Source: JAPOXK01 sp965220315 | GTDB taxonomy: Bacteria > Chloroflexota > Dehalococcoidia > Bin125 | Assembly: GCA_965220315.1 (NCBI GenBank) | Contig: CBDCPP010000001.1 | Span: 310,001-374,000, forward strand | Reading direction: 5' to 3' | Length of the DNA stretch: 64,000 nt | Shown: positions 8,954 through 16,199 of the stretch, in pieces | How the letters are laid out: every line of letters starts with the position of its first letter | How positions within the stretch are numbered: the first letter of the stretch is position 1 | Notes under the pieces: generated by a model | What the model was told of the DNA's origin: nothing | The model's database searches: none | The model's input: only the letters and a program-made list of their open reading frames with translations | Translations under genes and position numbers: made by a program

Positions 8954-9826
8954 ATGCCGAAAATTTTGATCCCGCTGGACGCCGGGTCCGCCTCTGCGAC
9001 GACGCTGGCAGGCGCGCGCGCGATCATGGGGAACGTGCCTTGGACGGTACGCCTGATCTACAGCGGCCATGATCCCGAGGGGACGATGCGCACCTATCTG
9101 GACGCCGTCGCCGCAGATCTCAAAGATGAGGGACACTTCGTCACCGTCGTGATGACGGCCGAAACATCTGACGCGGCCACCATGCTGCGGCGCGCGAGCA
9201 TCTCACCCCGCATGGACATCGTTGTGCTGACGCGACAGGAAAGCGGAGAGGGATGGCTCGATGCCGAAGTACCGGTTGCGGTGGCGCGTCGCTCCCAGTT
9301 CTGTCCGGTTCTGATCATGCCGGCACCCCCGCCCCCGGAAGCAGCCGCGCCGTACCAAGTCGGGCATATGCTGGTTGCGTTGGACGGATCCGCGACGGCG
9401 GAGCTTGGGATCGATGTCAGCCTCATCCTGGCAGAGCGGCTGGGCGCGCGCGTCACCGTCATGACAGCAGTAGCAGCGGGGAAAGCGCCAGTAAGCCAGG
9501 CGGAATCGCCAACGATTGCAACAGCTGCGGACGCGGAAGGTTACCTAGATGGAGTCTGGCAACGATACGCGGATCGCGTGCAATTCGCGCGCGTGGTCCG
9601 CCAGACGAGCCAGCCGATCAGCGAAACACTCGCCGAGGAAGCACGTCAACGAAGCGCGCACTTGATCGTCATCACTAGCCACGGCGCAAGCGGAGTCCGC
9701 CAGAGCGGCTTGGGACAGGTCGCCGAAGCGCTGGCGCGGACCGCGGCCGTACCGGTGCTGATCGCCCGGCCGATTCCGACATCACAAGTACGCTTCGGGC
9801 GCGGAGCTCTGCTGAAGGGCCGCTAG
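8954..9826 (+). CDS. Tandem-domain universal stress protein
   Basis: A 290-residue protein with two UspA-type domains: about 1-125 (KILIPLDAGSASATT...) and about 137-280 (HMLVALDGSATAELG... to HGASGVRQSGLGQVAEALAR). The second domain keeps the ATP-binding signature G-x2-G-x9-G(S/T)-like loop near its end. The first domain is degenerate there (LTRQESGEGW). Such proteins bind ATP or AMP and act in stress survival. It probably forms an operon with the alcohol dehydrogenase. Its stop codon overlaps the convergent dehydrogenase stop in a shared CTAG (9823-9826). Confidence 0.85.
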   Translation: MPKILIPLDAGSASATTLAGARAIMGNVPWTVRLIYSGHDPEGTMRTYLDAVAADLKDEGHFVTVVMTAETSDAATMLRRASISPRMDIVVLTRQESGEGWLDAEVPVAVARRSQFCPVLIMPAPPPPEAAAPYQVGHMLVALDGSATAELGIDVSLILAERLGARVTVMTAVAAGKAPVSQAESPTIATAADAEGYLDGVWQRYADRVQFARVVRQTSQPISETLAEEARQRSAHLIVITSHGASGVRQSGLGQVAEALARTAAVPVLIARPIPTSQVRFGRGALLKGR

Positions 9827-10728
9827 CCGCCGCGTCGCACCTCAATACCAGCCATCGCCTCTAGCGCTCGCACGAGGGCTTGCGTTCCTTCGTTCTGGGC
9901 TCCACCAGCCTCAAGCGCATGGAACAACTGATGCACGAGCGCGGTACCGGGGAGAGCAAGCTCGAGTTCCTGAGCCGCGGCCAAGGCAAGGCGCAAGTCC
10001 TTCTGTTGCAGTCTGATCATGAAGCCGGGAGCAAAGTCACGGTCGAGGACGCGGGGTGCGAGGTTGCTGAGCATCCAGGAGGAAGCAGCGCCCGACGATA
10101 CCGCCTCCAACATCTTGGCAGGATCGACGCCGGCCTTCTGCGCGAGCACCAGACTCTCGCTCATCGCTAACAAATGGATCGCGCCCGCTACTTGGTTGCA
10201 GAGCTTGACGGTCTGGCCCGCTCCCACAGGGCCAACGTGCACGATCGTCTTGCCCAGTGCCTCAAAGAGGGGACGAGCACGTTCGACGATTTCGCTCTCG
10301 CCACCGACCATGATCGCAAGTGTGCCTGCCTTGGCACCGCCCTCTCCGCCTGAGACGGGGGCATCCAACATCGCGACCCCGCGTTGGGCAAGCCGAACGG
10401 CCAGATCGCGAGTGACCGTAGGGCTAATGGTGCTCATGTCGATGAAGACCGCACCAGGCCGGAGCCCATCGGCCGCACCGTCTGGGCCGAAGAGGACCGC
10501 CTCAACATCGGGGGAATCGGTAACAATCGCGATCAGGATGTCACTGTCTCGCGCAACAGCACACGGGCTCACAGCCTCCGTAGCGCCGCTCGCAAGCGCG
10601 GCCTCAATACCAGGGCGACTCCGATTCCAGACAGTGACCTGGAATCCATTCCGCAAGAGATTGGCAACCATGGGTTGGCCCATGATCCCCAAGCCAATGA
10701 AACCAACGCGAACGTGGCTTGCAGTCAA
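9823..10728 (-). CDS. NAD(P)-dependent beta-hydroxyacid dehydrogenase (HIBADH family)
   Basis: A protein of about 301 residues of the 3-hydroxyisobutyrate/2-hydroxy-3-oxopropionate (tartronate semialdehyde) reductase family. The N-terminal dinucleotide motif GFIGLGIMGQPM, the substrate motif DAPVSGGEGGAKAGTLAIM and the catalytic Lys in GAGQTVKLCNQ are present. Start choice: ATG 10767 gives 13 extra residues and has no Shine-Dalgarno. TTG 10728 is preceded by GAGAGG at 6 bases and places the Rossmann strand at the very N terminus, so I prefer it. The dehydrogenase domain is in the N-terminal half and the helical domain in the C-terminal half. Exact substrate unknown. Confidence 0.88.
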   Translation of the reverse strand: MTASHVRVGFIGLGIMGQPMVANLLRNGFQVTVWNRSRPGIEAALASGATEAVSPCAVARDSDILIAIVTDSPDVEAVLFGPDGAADGLRPGAVFIDMSTISPTVTRDLAVRLAQRGVAMLDAPVSGGEGGAKAGTLAIMVGGESEIVERARPLFEALGKTIVHVGPVGAGQTVKLCNQVAGAIHLLAMSESLVLAQKAGVDPAKMLEAVSSGAASSWMLSNLAPRVLDRDFAPGFMIRLQQKDLRLALAAAQELELALPGTALVHQLFHALEAGGAQNEGTQALVRALEAMAGIEVRRGG

Positions 10729-10863
10729 CAACTTCCTCTCAGATGAATCGCCCACGAACGGGAGCATGGCAGGATAAGGTAGTGTTACCACCGAGTAAAA
10801 TCGGCCACAAGCCACAGCTCGGTAGCACGCACTTATCCACAATAGACCGTGAATCGGTTATGC

Positions 10864-10869
10864 TTGACA
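10864..10869 (+). promoter_or_regulatory. Possible -35 box upstream of the riboswitch
   Basis: A perfect TTGACA lies about 50 bases before the conserved riboswitch core, in a locally AT-rich stretch. The matching -10 element is poor (TAGTTG at 10885 after a 15-base spacer), so the promoter call is tentative. Confidence 0.35.
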
Positions 10870-10894
10870 AGTTCGAAAATTGAATAGTTGAGTG

Positions 10895-11035
10895 GGCCGA
10901 ATCCCTTTTATTTTCTTCTTATTAGGGAGCGGGGGACCCGACTTTCTGGGGTGAATGGGGCGGAAACGTTCCTAGGCGTAAACCCTTCGCGCCGAACCCG
11001 TCAGCTAACCTCGCAGGCGATCGAGGGGGTGCAGT
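10895..11035 (+). ncRNA. Cyclic di-AMP riboswitch (ydaO-yuaA class)
   Basis: Two hallmark blocks of the ydaO/yuaA c-di-AMP aptamer are present in order and at the right distance. GGGAGCGGGGGACCC followed by GGGGTGAAT lies at 10925-10956, and GCCGAACCCGTCAGCTAACC then TCGCAGGCG at 10991-11019. The variable helix sits between them (GGGGCGGAAACGTTCC region). This class normally turns genes off when c-di-AMP is high and controls cell-wall remodelling and potassium or osmolyte transport genes. A terminator follows at 11048, as expected for an off-switch. What is odd is the downstream side: no intact gene follows for about 700 bp (see the relic at 11221-11696). The class assignment is from memory of the consensus; the outer boundaries are approximate. 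Confidence 0.88.
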
Positions 11036-11047
11036 ACGTCTCCAGAC

Positions 11048-11078
11048 GCCGACTCGGCCTAGCCAGTCGGCTCTTTTT
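11048..11078 (+). terminator. Intrinsic terminator (riboswitch expression platform)
   Basis: A stem GCCGACT/AGTCGGC with a 10-base loop is followed by TCTTTTT at 11072-11078. It lies about 30 bases after the end of the c-di-AMP aptamer core, the normal position of its expression platform. It would stop transcription when ligand is bound. Confidence 0.8.
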
Positions 11079-11122
11079 GCGCCCGATTCCGGCATGGCTC
11101 ACTCTCCAACGTATGGGTATCA

Positions 11123-11218
11123 GCGGCATCTTGTCCGATGCCGCCGACCATAAAAAGGACAGGGTTCTCGCTCTCCCTGTCCGCCTCCTGGCCAACCCGG
11201 GTCCTGTACCCGGGTTGG
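11123..11218. other. Three tandem perfect hairpins downstream of the riboswitch
   Basis: Three inverted repeats follow each other: GCGGCATC/GATGCCGC (11123-11144), GGACAGGG/CCCTGTCC (11157-11182) and a 10-bp perfect CCAACCCGGG/CCCGGGTTGG (11192-11218). None is followed by a T tract. They may be RNA stability or attenuation elements of the leader, or sequence left from an element insertion. Their perfection suggests they are maintained. Confidence 0.5.
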
Positions 11219-11220
11219 TT

Positions 11221-11696
11221 ATGTTAAAAGAGATGTTTGTCTACTTCGCTCTTCGCCACGGCGGGTCGGTTTCCTCTAGGTTTTCTCTCTATGTCTTTTC
11301 CCAAGACCACCACGTCTTAGCGCTCTGCTCCGAACATCGCAAACGCCAAGCAGGCCAGTGAGCGGGAACCCGTGCGGCAAAGCAGCCAACTAGCGGCGGC
11401 GACTACGATCTCCACTGCCATCCAGCCACATCCGGCGACTCCCTCTCCCACGTCAGCGCCTCAGCCACTCATGCACGCAAGCACAGCGGGCGTGTCAGAA
11501 ACCGCATAGGCCCTTCCGTAAGCTCAAGCGGCGCATCTTGTGGTGTCTACAACACATCGTGTGCCGGAAGGACGTACGGATAACCGTCAAGCCAGTACGC
11601 GATCCCCTCACCCGCACGACCTCTTGGGGTTCAAGGAGGCGCCGCCAGAGCCTTTCGTGCGGATCGTAATAGGTCCGGAGATCTGCGTGCGGTAGA
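11221..11696 (+). pseudogene. Probable decayed secreted, cell-wall-type gene after the riboswitch
   Basis: No open frame spans this stretch, but it reads like a broken secreted-protein gene. In the frame of 11291 there is an Ala/Ser/Thr/Pro-rich linker (AAATTISTAIQPHPATPSPT, about 11390-11450), typical of exported proteins, then stops at 11507 and 11519. Near the end, VCRKDVRITVKPVRDP in one frame followed by HDLLGFKEAPPEPFVRIVI in the 11291 frame resembles the order of RlpA-like double-psi barrel sequences (VxVTVxDRGP ... LDLSxAAFxxLAPLSxGVIRVRI). This would suit a c-di-AMP riboswitch target. The resemblance is by eye and weak. The stretch could instead be non-coding. Confidence 0.35.
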
Positions 11697-11728
11697 CCAG
11701 GACGGATCGCGCACGCATACTCTGTACT

Positions 11729-12559
11729 ATGCGGCCCGATCCGCTCGCCCCCTTTCCGAAGCGCTCAGTTCATTCCGTACCGGCGATTTCAAGCGAGCAG
11801 ATGCGCAACGTCGATCGGCTCGCGATTCGCGATGCCGGCCTCTCGCTGCTGCAGATGATGGAGAACACCGGGCGGTCGCTAGCCCGCGTCGTCAGCGCGT
11901 ATCTACCGAGAGATAGTCTGGCGGAAAGCAGGGCAGCTCCGCAGGGTTCGGAAGCGACTAGGCACAAGCCGATTCTCGTGCTGGCCGGTAACGGAGACAA
12001 CGGTGGAGGAGCACTGGCCGCAGCGCGCCATCTCCGCAACCGAGGGCAGCCAGTTCAGGTGGTGCTGAGCGCATCGCCCAGCAATCTCAGCGAAGCAACG
12101 GCGCAACAGTTGCGAACGCTGCACAAGGATGGAGTGCGGGCACTCTGGCCAGCCGCTCCCGAGTTCGACGCGCGCTTTCCAGAGTGGTTGCAGGAAGCGA
12201 GCCTAGTAGTGGACGGCCTGATCGGGTACAACCTGCGCGGGCCGCTACAGGGAGATCCAGCAGTGTTGGTGGAAGCAGTGCTGGACCAAGCGCCGCCGGT
12301 GGTCGTATCCCTAGATGTGCCAAGTGGTTTCGATGCCAGCAGCGGGGCAGTCGCGGCCAGTGGCGTGGTCGCGACCGCGACAGTCACACTGGCGGTGCCA
12401 AAGACCGGCTTATTGCAAGGCGATGCATCCGCGGCGATCGGCGAGCTCCTGCTCGCCGATCTCGGGATTCCTGCTTACATCTACGAGCGACTCGATATCA
12501 GCGGCGTCCGGGGACTGTTCACATCGGGGCCGATCCAGCACCTGGTCGAAGAAGAATAA
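11729..12559 (+). CDS. nnrE: YjeF N-terminal domain protein, NAD(P)HX epimerase-like
   Basis: A 276-residue protein with the YjeF_N fold alone, without the ADP-dependent dehydratase domain. The family converts R- to S-NAD(P)HX in metabolite repair. Visible motifs are EQMRNVDRLAI, LQMMENTGRSLA (40-52), AGNGDNGGGALAAARHL (87-102), VVDGLIGYNLRGPL (160-173) and SLDVPSGFDASSG (194-206). The usual Asp of the NGGDG loop is Gly (NGGGA), which is unusual and might weaken or alter activity. It lies alone between the riboswitch region and a convergent mutY-like gene. It is unlikely to be the riboswitch target because a terminator and 650 bp separate them. Confidence 0.75.
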   Translation: MRPDPLAPFPKRSVHSVPAISSEQMRNVDRLAIRDAGLSLLQMMENTGRSLARVVSAYLPRDSLAESRAAPQGSEATRHKPILVLAGNGDNGGGALAAARHLRNRGQPVQVVLSASPSNLSEATAQQLRTLHKDGVRALWPAAPEFDARFPEWLQEASLVVDGLIGYNLRGPLQGDPAVLVEAVLDQAPPVVVSLDVPSGFDASSGAVAASGVVATATVTLAVPKTGLLQGDASAAIGELLLADLGIPAYIYERLDISGVRGLFTSGPIQHLVEEE

Positions 12560-12560
12560 A

Positions 12561-13295
12561 CTATCGTCCGGCCCTTGCTCGGCGAGTTTCGCTCCACTCC
12601 ACTGCCAATCTCTCTGCGTGGCCTCCGTCGATCCGCGCGTAGTGACATCGACGGCGCATAGGACAGCGTTCACAAGCCGGCCGACGGGCCGTGCAGAGCT
12701 GCGCGCCGAGGTCCATAAGGCCTTGATTGAAAGCCCAACCGTCACGGCGGGGGAGCAGGGCGCTGGCGAGAGCCCAGAGCCGGCGCTGCCGTTTGGCAGG
12801 CGAGTCGTGCTTGGACAGAGCACCGGCGAACCAACGAGAGAGGACCCGAGAGACGTTTGTGTCCACGATCGGCTGCGGCCGGTCGTAGGCGAAGGTCATC
12901 ACGGCGCCAGCGGTGTACCGACCAACGCCCGGCAACTCCATGAGTTCCGCGCTTGTCTCGGGGAGGTGGCCGGCACGATATGCGACGGCATCATCGGCGA
13001 TGCGCTTAATCCAGCCGCCTCGCACTTTGTAGCCAAGAGGGTCAGTCACCGCTTTGACCTCCCCCAACGAAGCATGGGCAACGTGTTCGATCGTTGGGAA
13101 GCGATCGAGGAATTCCTCGTACACCTGGGCGACACGCGGGACTTGTGTCTGGTGCAACATGATCTCCGAAACAAGGATGCGATAGGGGTCGCGCGTACGG
13201 CGCCAAGGCAAGTCGCGCCCGTGCACGCGAAACCAGCGCAGTAGGTTGCGGCGGTAGTAGCGCACGCGCGTCGGGTCGATATGAGCTTCTAGCAC
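12561..13295 (-). CDS. mutY: A/G-specific adenine DNA glycosylase, short form
   Basis: A 244-residue HhH-GPD glycosylase that removes adenine opposite 8-oxoguanine. Catalytic Glu44 in SEIMLHQTQV, the helix-hairpin-helix LPGVGRYTAG (121-130), Asp145 in IVDTNVSRVL and a C-terminal 4Fe-4S loop with C-x6-C-x2-C-x5-C spacing (CTARRPACERCPMRRRC) are all present. The C-terminal Nudix-like 8-oxoG recognition domain of standard MutY (about 350 residues) is missing. This places it with the short MutY-like/archaeal-type mismatch glycosylases. It could therefore have different mismatch specificity. Single gene, convergent with the YjeF gene. Confidence 0.87.
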   Translation of the reverse strand: MLEAHIDPTRVRYYRRNLLRWFRVHGRDLPWRRTRDPYRILVSEIMLHQTQVPRVAQVYEEFLDRFPTIEHVAHASLGEVKAVTDPLGYKVRGGWIKRIADDAVAYRAGHLPETSAELMELPGVGRYTAGAVMTFAYDRPQPIVDTNVSRVLSRWFAGALSKHDSPAKRQRRLWALASALLPRRDGWAFNQGLMDLGAQLCTARRPACERCPMRRRCHYARIDGGHAERLAVEWSETRRARAGR

Positions 13296-13413
13296 AAGTC
13301 TGAAGGGATCCTAAGAGACCACACACGCCGCGGCCAGGATCATCTACACATCCCTTAGACTCGCGTTTAATGTCCCGCACGTCCGTTCTCGCCCGCCCGT
13401 TGCGACAGCTTTC

Positions 13414-14460
13414 GTGACCCTCGGGATCGGGCTCGCCATCGCCTCCGCGGCGATCTGGGCACTCTCCAGCACCCTGCTGGCAAGTCAGACCACGCGCGTC
13501 GACACGATCACGATCAGCGCGCTGCGGGCTCTATGGGCCGTGCCGTTTTTCGCCATCGTGCTCGTCGCAAGCGGCGCGACGGGTGAGGTGACGGAAATCA
13601 CCCTCAGCGACTTCGTGCAGATCCTCGGACAGGGTCTGGTTGGCCCGACGATCGGAGACACTCTCTACGTCGCCGCGATCGTGATGCTGGGGATGACGCG
13701 CGCCTTCACTGTGACGACGGCACTGTTCACGCTGCTGGCATATGTGTGGTCCGCCATCTTCCTCGGCGAATCGGTGTCCTGGCAGGTAGGGCTGGGGTCG
13801 ATGCTAGTGATCGCGGGCGTCTACCTAGTTGCCGTGTACGGCCGCCCCAACAAGACGAGCGTCCCTGAGCGCATCGGTACCGGCCGTCGGTGGGGCTGGC
13901 CCTCACTTCGGCGTCCGTCCATCACGGGCGGGAGCGGCCGACAGCTAGCACAACCGGAAACCCGCACGACGCCGGAACCGGGATTCACCAGCGTTCGCGT
14001 AGTGCGGCTACCTCTCTACGGCTCGCTTCCCGCCAGCTTCCGGATGGGGCTCGCGCTGGCGATCGTGGTAGGGGTGATGTGGTCGGCTTCGTCGGTGTGG
14101 CTGCGGAACATATCGGTGGATTACGACGCGGCGGCTGTTGGAATGGTGCGAGTGCCGATGATCGCGGCGATCTTGTTGTTCGCCGCGTGGGCCATCCGTG
14201 ACTCAGGGATACGCCGATGGAACGTTTCCCTGCGAAGCCACATCGCACTGGCCCTGTCGGGGATCTTCGGGACAGGGCTGACAACGCTGTTTTTCATCAT
14301 CGCCCTGCAACGGATCGGCGCTGGCCAGACGGCGGTGCTGTTCGCGACTTCGCCGCTCTTCGCGTTGCCGATGGGGTATCTATTTCTGCACGAGCAGATC
14401 ACTATTTGGGTAGCGGTGGGAACGGGGATCGCAGTCGTGGGGATCGTGCTGCTGGCGTAG
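13414..14460 (+). CDS. EamA/DMT-family transporter
   Basis: A 348-residue membrane protein starting at GTG 13414. It has two EamA repeats, about residues 1-150 and 205-348, each with about five hydrophobic helices, giving the usual ten. They are joined by a 50-residue polar loop rich in Arg, Thr and Pro (about 152-205) that is longer than usual. The Gly-rich ends GVYLVAVYG and AVVGIVLLA are typical. Such proteins export or import small metabolites or drugs. No substrate can be given. Confidence 0.82.
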   Translation: MTLGIGLAIASAAIWALSSTLLASQTTRVDTITISALRALWAVPFFAIVLVASGATGEVTEITLSDFVQILGQGLVGPTIGDTLYVAAIVMLGMTRAFTVTTALFTLLAYVWSAIFLGESVSWQVGLGSMLVIAGVYLVAVYGRPNKTSVPERIGTGRRWGWPSLRRPSITGGSGRQLAQPETRTTPEPGFTSVRVVRLPLYGSLPASFRMGLALAIVVGVMWSASSVWLRNISVDYDAAAVGMVRVPMIAAILLFAAWAIRDSGIRRWNVSLRSHIALALSGIFGTGLTTLFFIIALQRIGAGQTAVLFATSPLFALPMGYLFLHEQITIWVAVGTGIAVVGIVLLA

Positions 14461-14689
14461 GGTCCGATTGGGATTCCATCAGCAAGCACGCAGCTCTCGA
14501 GTCGCGACCGGCGCAGCCACGCAGTGCTAATCGATCAGCAGCGCTCCGGTTCCTGGAGCGGGCGTGTGCAGGCTGATCGGACGGCCGAACAAAGCAATCC
14601 AGAGCCGCAAAGTCCAGCGGTATCGGATCTTCCCACCACCAAGAAGTCGAAGCATTCATCGCCCGATCGCACCAGCTACCATCAACGCG

Positions 14690-15718
14690 ATGGTGCATGC
14701 GTTGCTCCTGTGTGGTGGCCGCGCCAGGCGCTTGCGTCCACTGAGCGACGAGCTGCCCAAGGCGCTGATGCCGCTGGGCCCTACCTGCGTTTTCGAGCTG
14801 CAGCTCCTCTGGCTCCGGCAGCACGGCATCTCGGAGATCACGGTGGCGGCAGGCCGGGCAACGGATGCTATCCAAGAGCGGTTCGGCCGGGGCGAAGGCT
14901 GCGCGGTAAATCTCGCCTACGTTCCCGAGCAGGAGCCGCTCGGATCGGGCGGCGTCCTGCGCACGGCCGCTGCGAACTGGCGAGAGCCATTCTGGGTGAT
15001 CAACGGCGACGTATTGATCGCGCTGGACCTCCCACTAATGGCGGAGCGGCACGCCGCAACGGGGGCGATGGCGTCGATAGCGCTCGCTGCGGTCGAAGAT
15101 GTAAGCGGGTTCGGCGTGGCCGAACTCGGACCGCGCGCGGAGATCTTACGGTTCGTGGAAAAGCCGGATCCGCAGGATGCGCCGTCCACCTTCGTCAACG
15201 CGGGAGTGTGGCGAGTCGAACCCGACGCCCTCGCGCTGCTCCCGCCGAGCGGCTTCTCCTCGGTCGAGTACGACCTGTTCCCCGCGATCCGAAAGCAGGG
15301 ACAGCAACTTCAGGGCTTCCTCATCGATGGGTACTGGATAGATCTGGGGACGCCGGAACGCTATCGGCGTGCGGCTATTGACTTCGCTGCCAACAGAGTA
15401 CCAGCGCCGAACTGCCGTCCGGAAGTCAGAGACGGGCGGTTCATCGGTCGTGGATCCAAAGTCGGAGATGCCGCGACGATTAACTCTTCGCTCATAGGCG
15501 CGCGCTGTGATGTGCGTGCGGGTGCGTGGATCGAACGCTCCGTGCTGTGGGACGAAGTCAACATTGGTGCGGGAGCAACAGTGCGCGACTCGATCATCGG
15601 CAGCGGCGCGCGGATTGCCTCGGGCGTCACGCTCGACGGTGCGGTCGTGGGGCAGCGGTCGGCGGTAACGCGGGACTTGACGCCAGGAGAGCGGATCGCC
15701 ACAGGGGAGCGCGCTTAG
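14690..15718 (+). CDS. Sugar-phosphate nucleotidyltransferase with beta-helix tail
   Basis: A 342-residue NDP-sugar pyrophosphorylase, mannose-1-phosphate guanylyltransferase-like. The nucleotide-binding loop LLCGGRARRLRPLSDELPKA is at the N terminus, followed by GSGGVLRTA and the metal-binding INGDVLIALD. The C-terminal 90 residues are a left-handed beta-helix of hexapeptide-type repeats (GRGSKVGDAATINSSLIGA and following). It would make an activated sugar for cell-surface glycans. The frame is open to 14564, but ATG 14690 is chosen because MVHALLLCGG aligns with the family start. It stands alone upstream of the two sortases. Confidence 0.85.
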   Translation: MVHALLLCGGRARRLRPLSDELPKALMPLGPTCVFELQLLWLRQHGISEITVAAGRATDAIQERFGRGEGCAVNLAYVPEQEPLGSGGVLRTAAANWREPFWVINGDVLIALDLPLMAERHAATGAMASIALAAVEDVSGFGVAELGPRAEILRFVEKPDPQDAPSTFVNAGVWRVEPDALALLPPSGFSSVEYDLFPAIRKQGQQLQGFLIDGYWIDLGTPERYRRAAIDFAANRVPAPNCRPEVRDGRFIGRGSKVGDAATINSSLIGARCDVRAGAWIERSVLWDEVNIGAGATVRDSIIGSGARIASGVTLDGAVVGQRSAVTRDLTPGERIATGERA

Positions 15719-15983
15719 CTCCGAGCGAAGCTGCCACCTCCAAAGGCAGGCCGTCCGGTAAGCGACATCTAGGCCAGCGGCCGCGACCTAGGACTCCCTC
15801 ATCACCCGTACCAATACGACGGGGGGTCCAAGTCAACCATGCGATCCCCAGCAAATTGTCTGGCTGAGGTCGACAGCCTGACCGACCCAGGGCTTCCACT
15901 CTTCTTTCCTCGTAATGCCGCAGCGGAAAAACCATGAGCAGCTATGCCCACCCCCGATCAGCCGATAGGCTGGTGACAGGTGC
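15719..15983. other. Non-coding gap before the sortases
   Basis: No convincing gene, RNA or terminator is seen. A long antisense frame on the minus strand (15833-16693) covers the gap and the sortase N terminus but has no family features. The 3' end of the gap adjoins the 108-bp repeat. Confidence 0.5.
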
Positions 15984-16199
15984 TGCAAGGGGCACGGGCG
16001 GGCGAACGGACTGAAACCGAATTCTATGGAGGATTTGCGCGCGACCATCGGCCGCTGGACCGGAGAGCAACTTCGGCTACTAGCGAGGTTCCGCAAGCGG
16101 CACGGGTGGACGGGCGGGCTAAGGCCGAATCCTCCAGCAGACTGGCGTGCGACGCTCAACCGCTGGACCGCGGGACGGTTCTGGATACTGGCGACCATC
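15984..16199 (+). repeat. 108-bp in-frame tandem duplication at the sortase 5' end
   Basis: Two imperfect copies of a 108-bp unit lie head to tail, 15984-16091 and 16092-16199. In the sortase frame, copy 1 encodes HGRANGLKPNSMEDLRATIG and its flanks, and copy 2 HGWTGGLRPNPPADWRATLN and its flanks, exactly 36 residues apart. The start ATG 16026 is inside copy 1. The frame continues upstream without an initiator to a TAG at 15966. The duplication therefore placed the start codon inside a repeated cytoplasmic segment. Confidence 0.8.

Noticed and set aside
10888..11361. 157-residue plus-strand frame across the riboswitch
   Set aside because: It runs straight through the conserved c-di-AMP aptamer, the terminator and the hairpins, and has no protein-family features.
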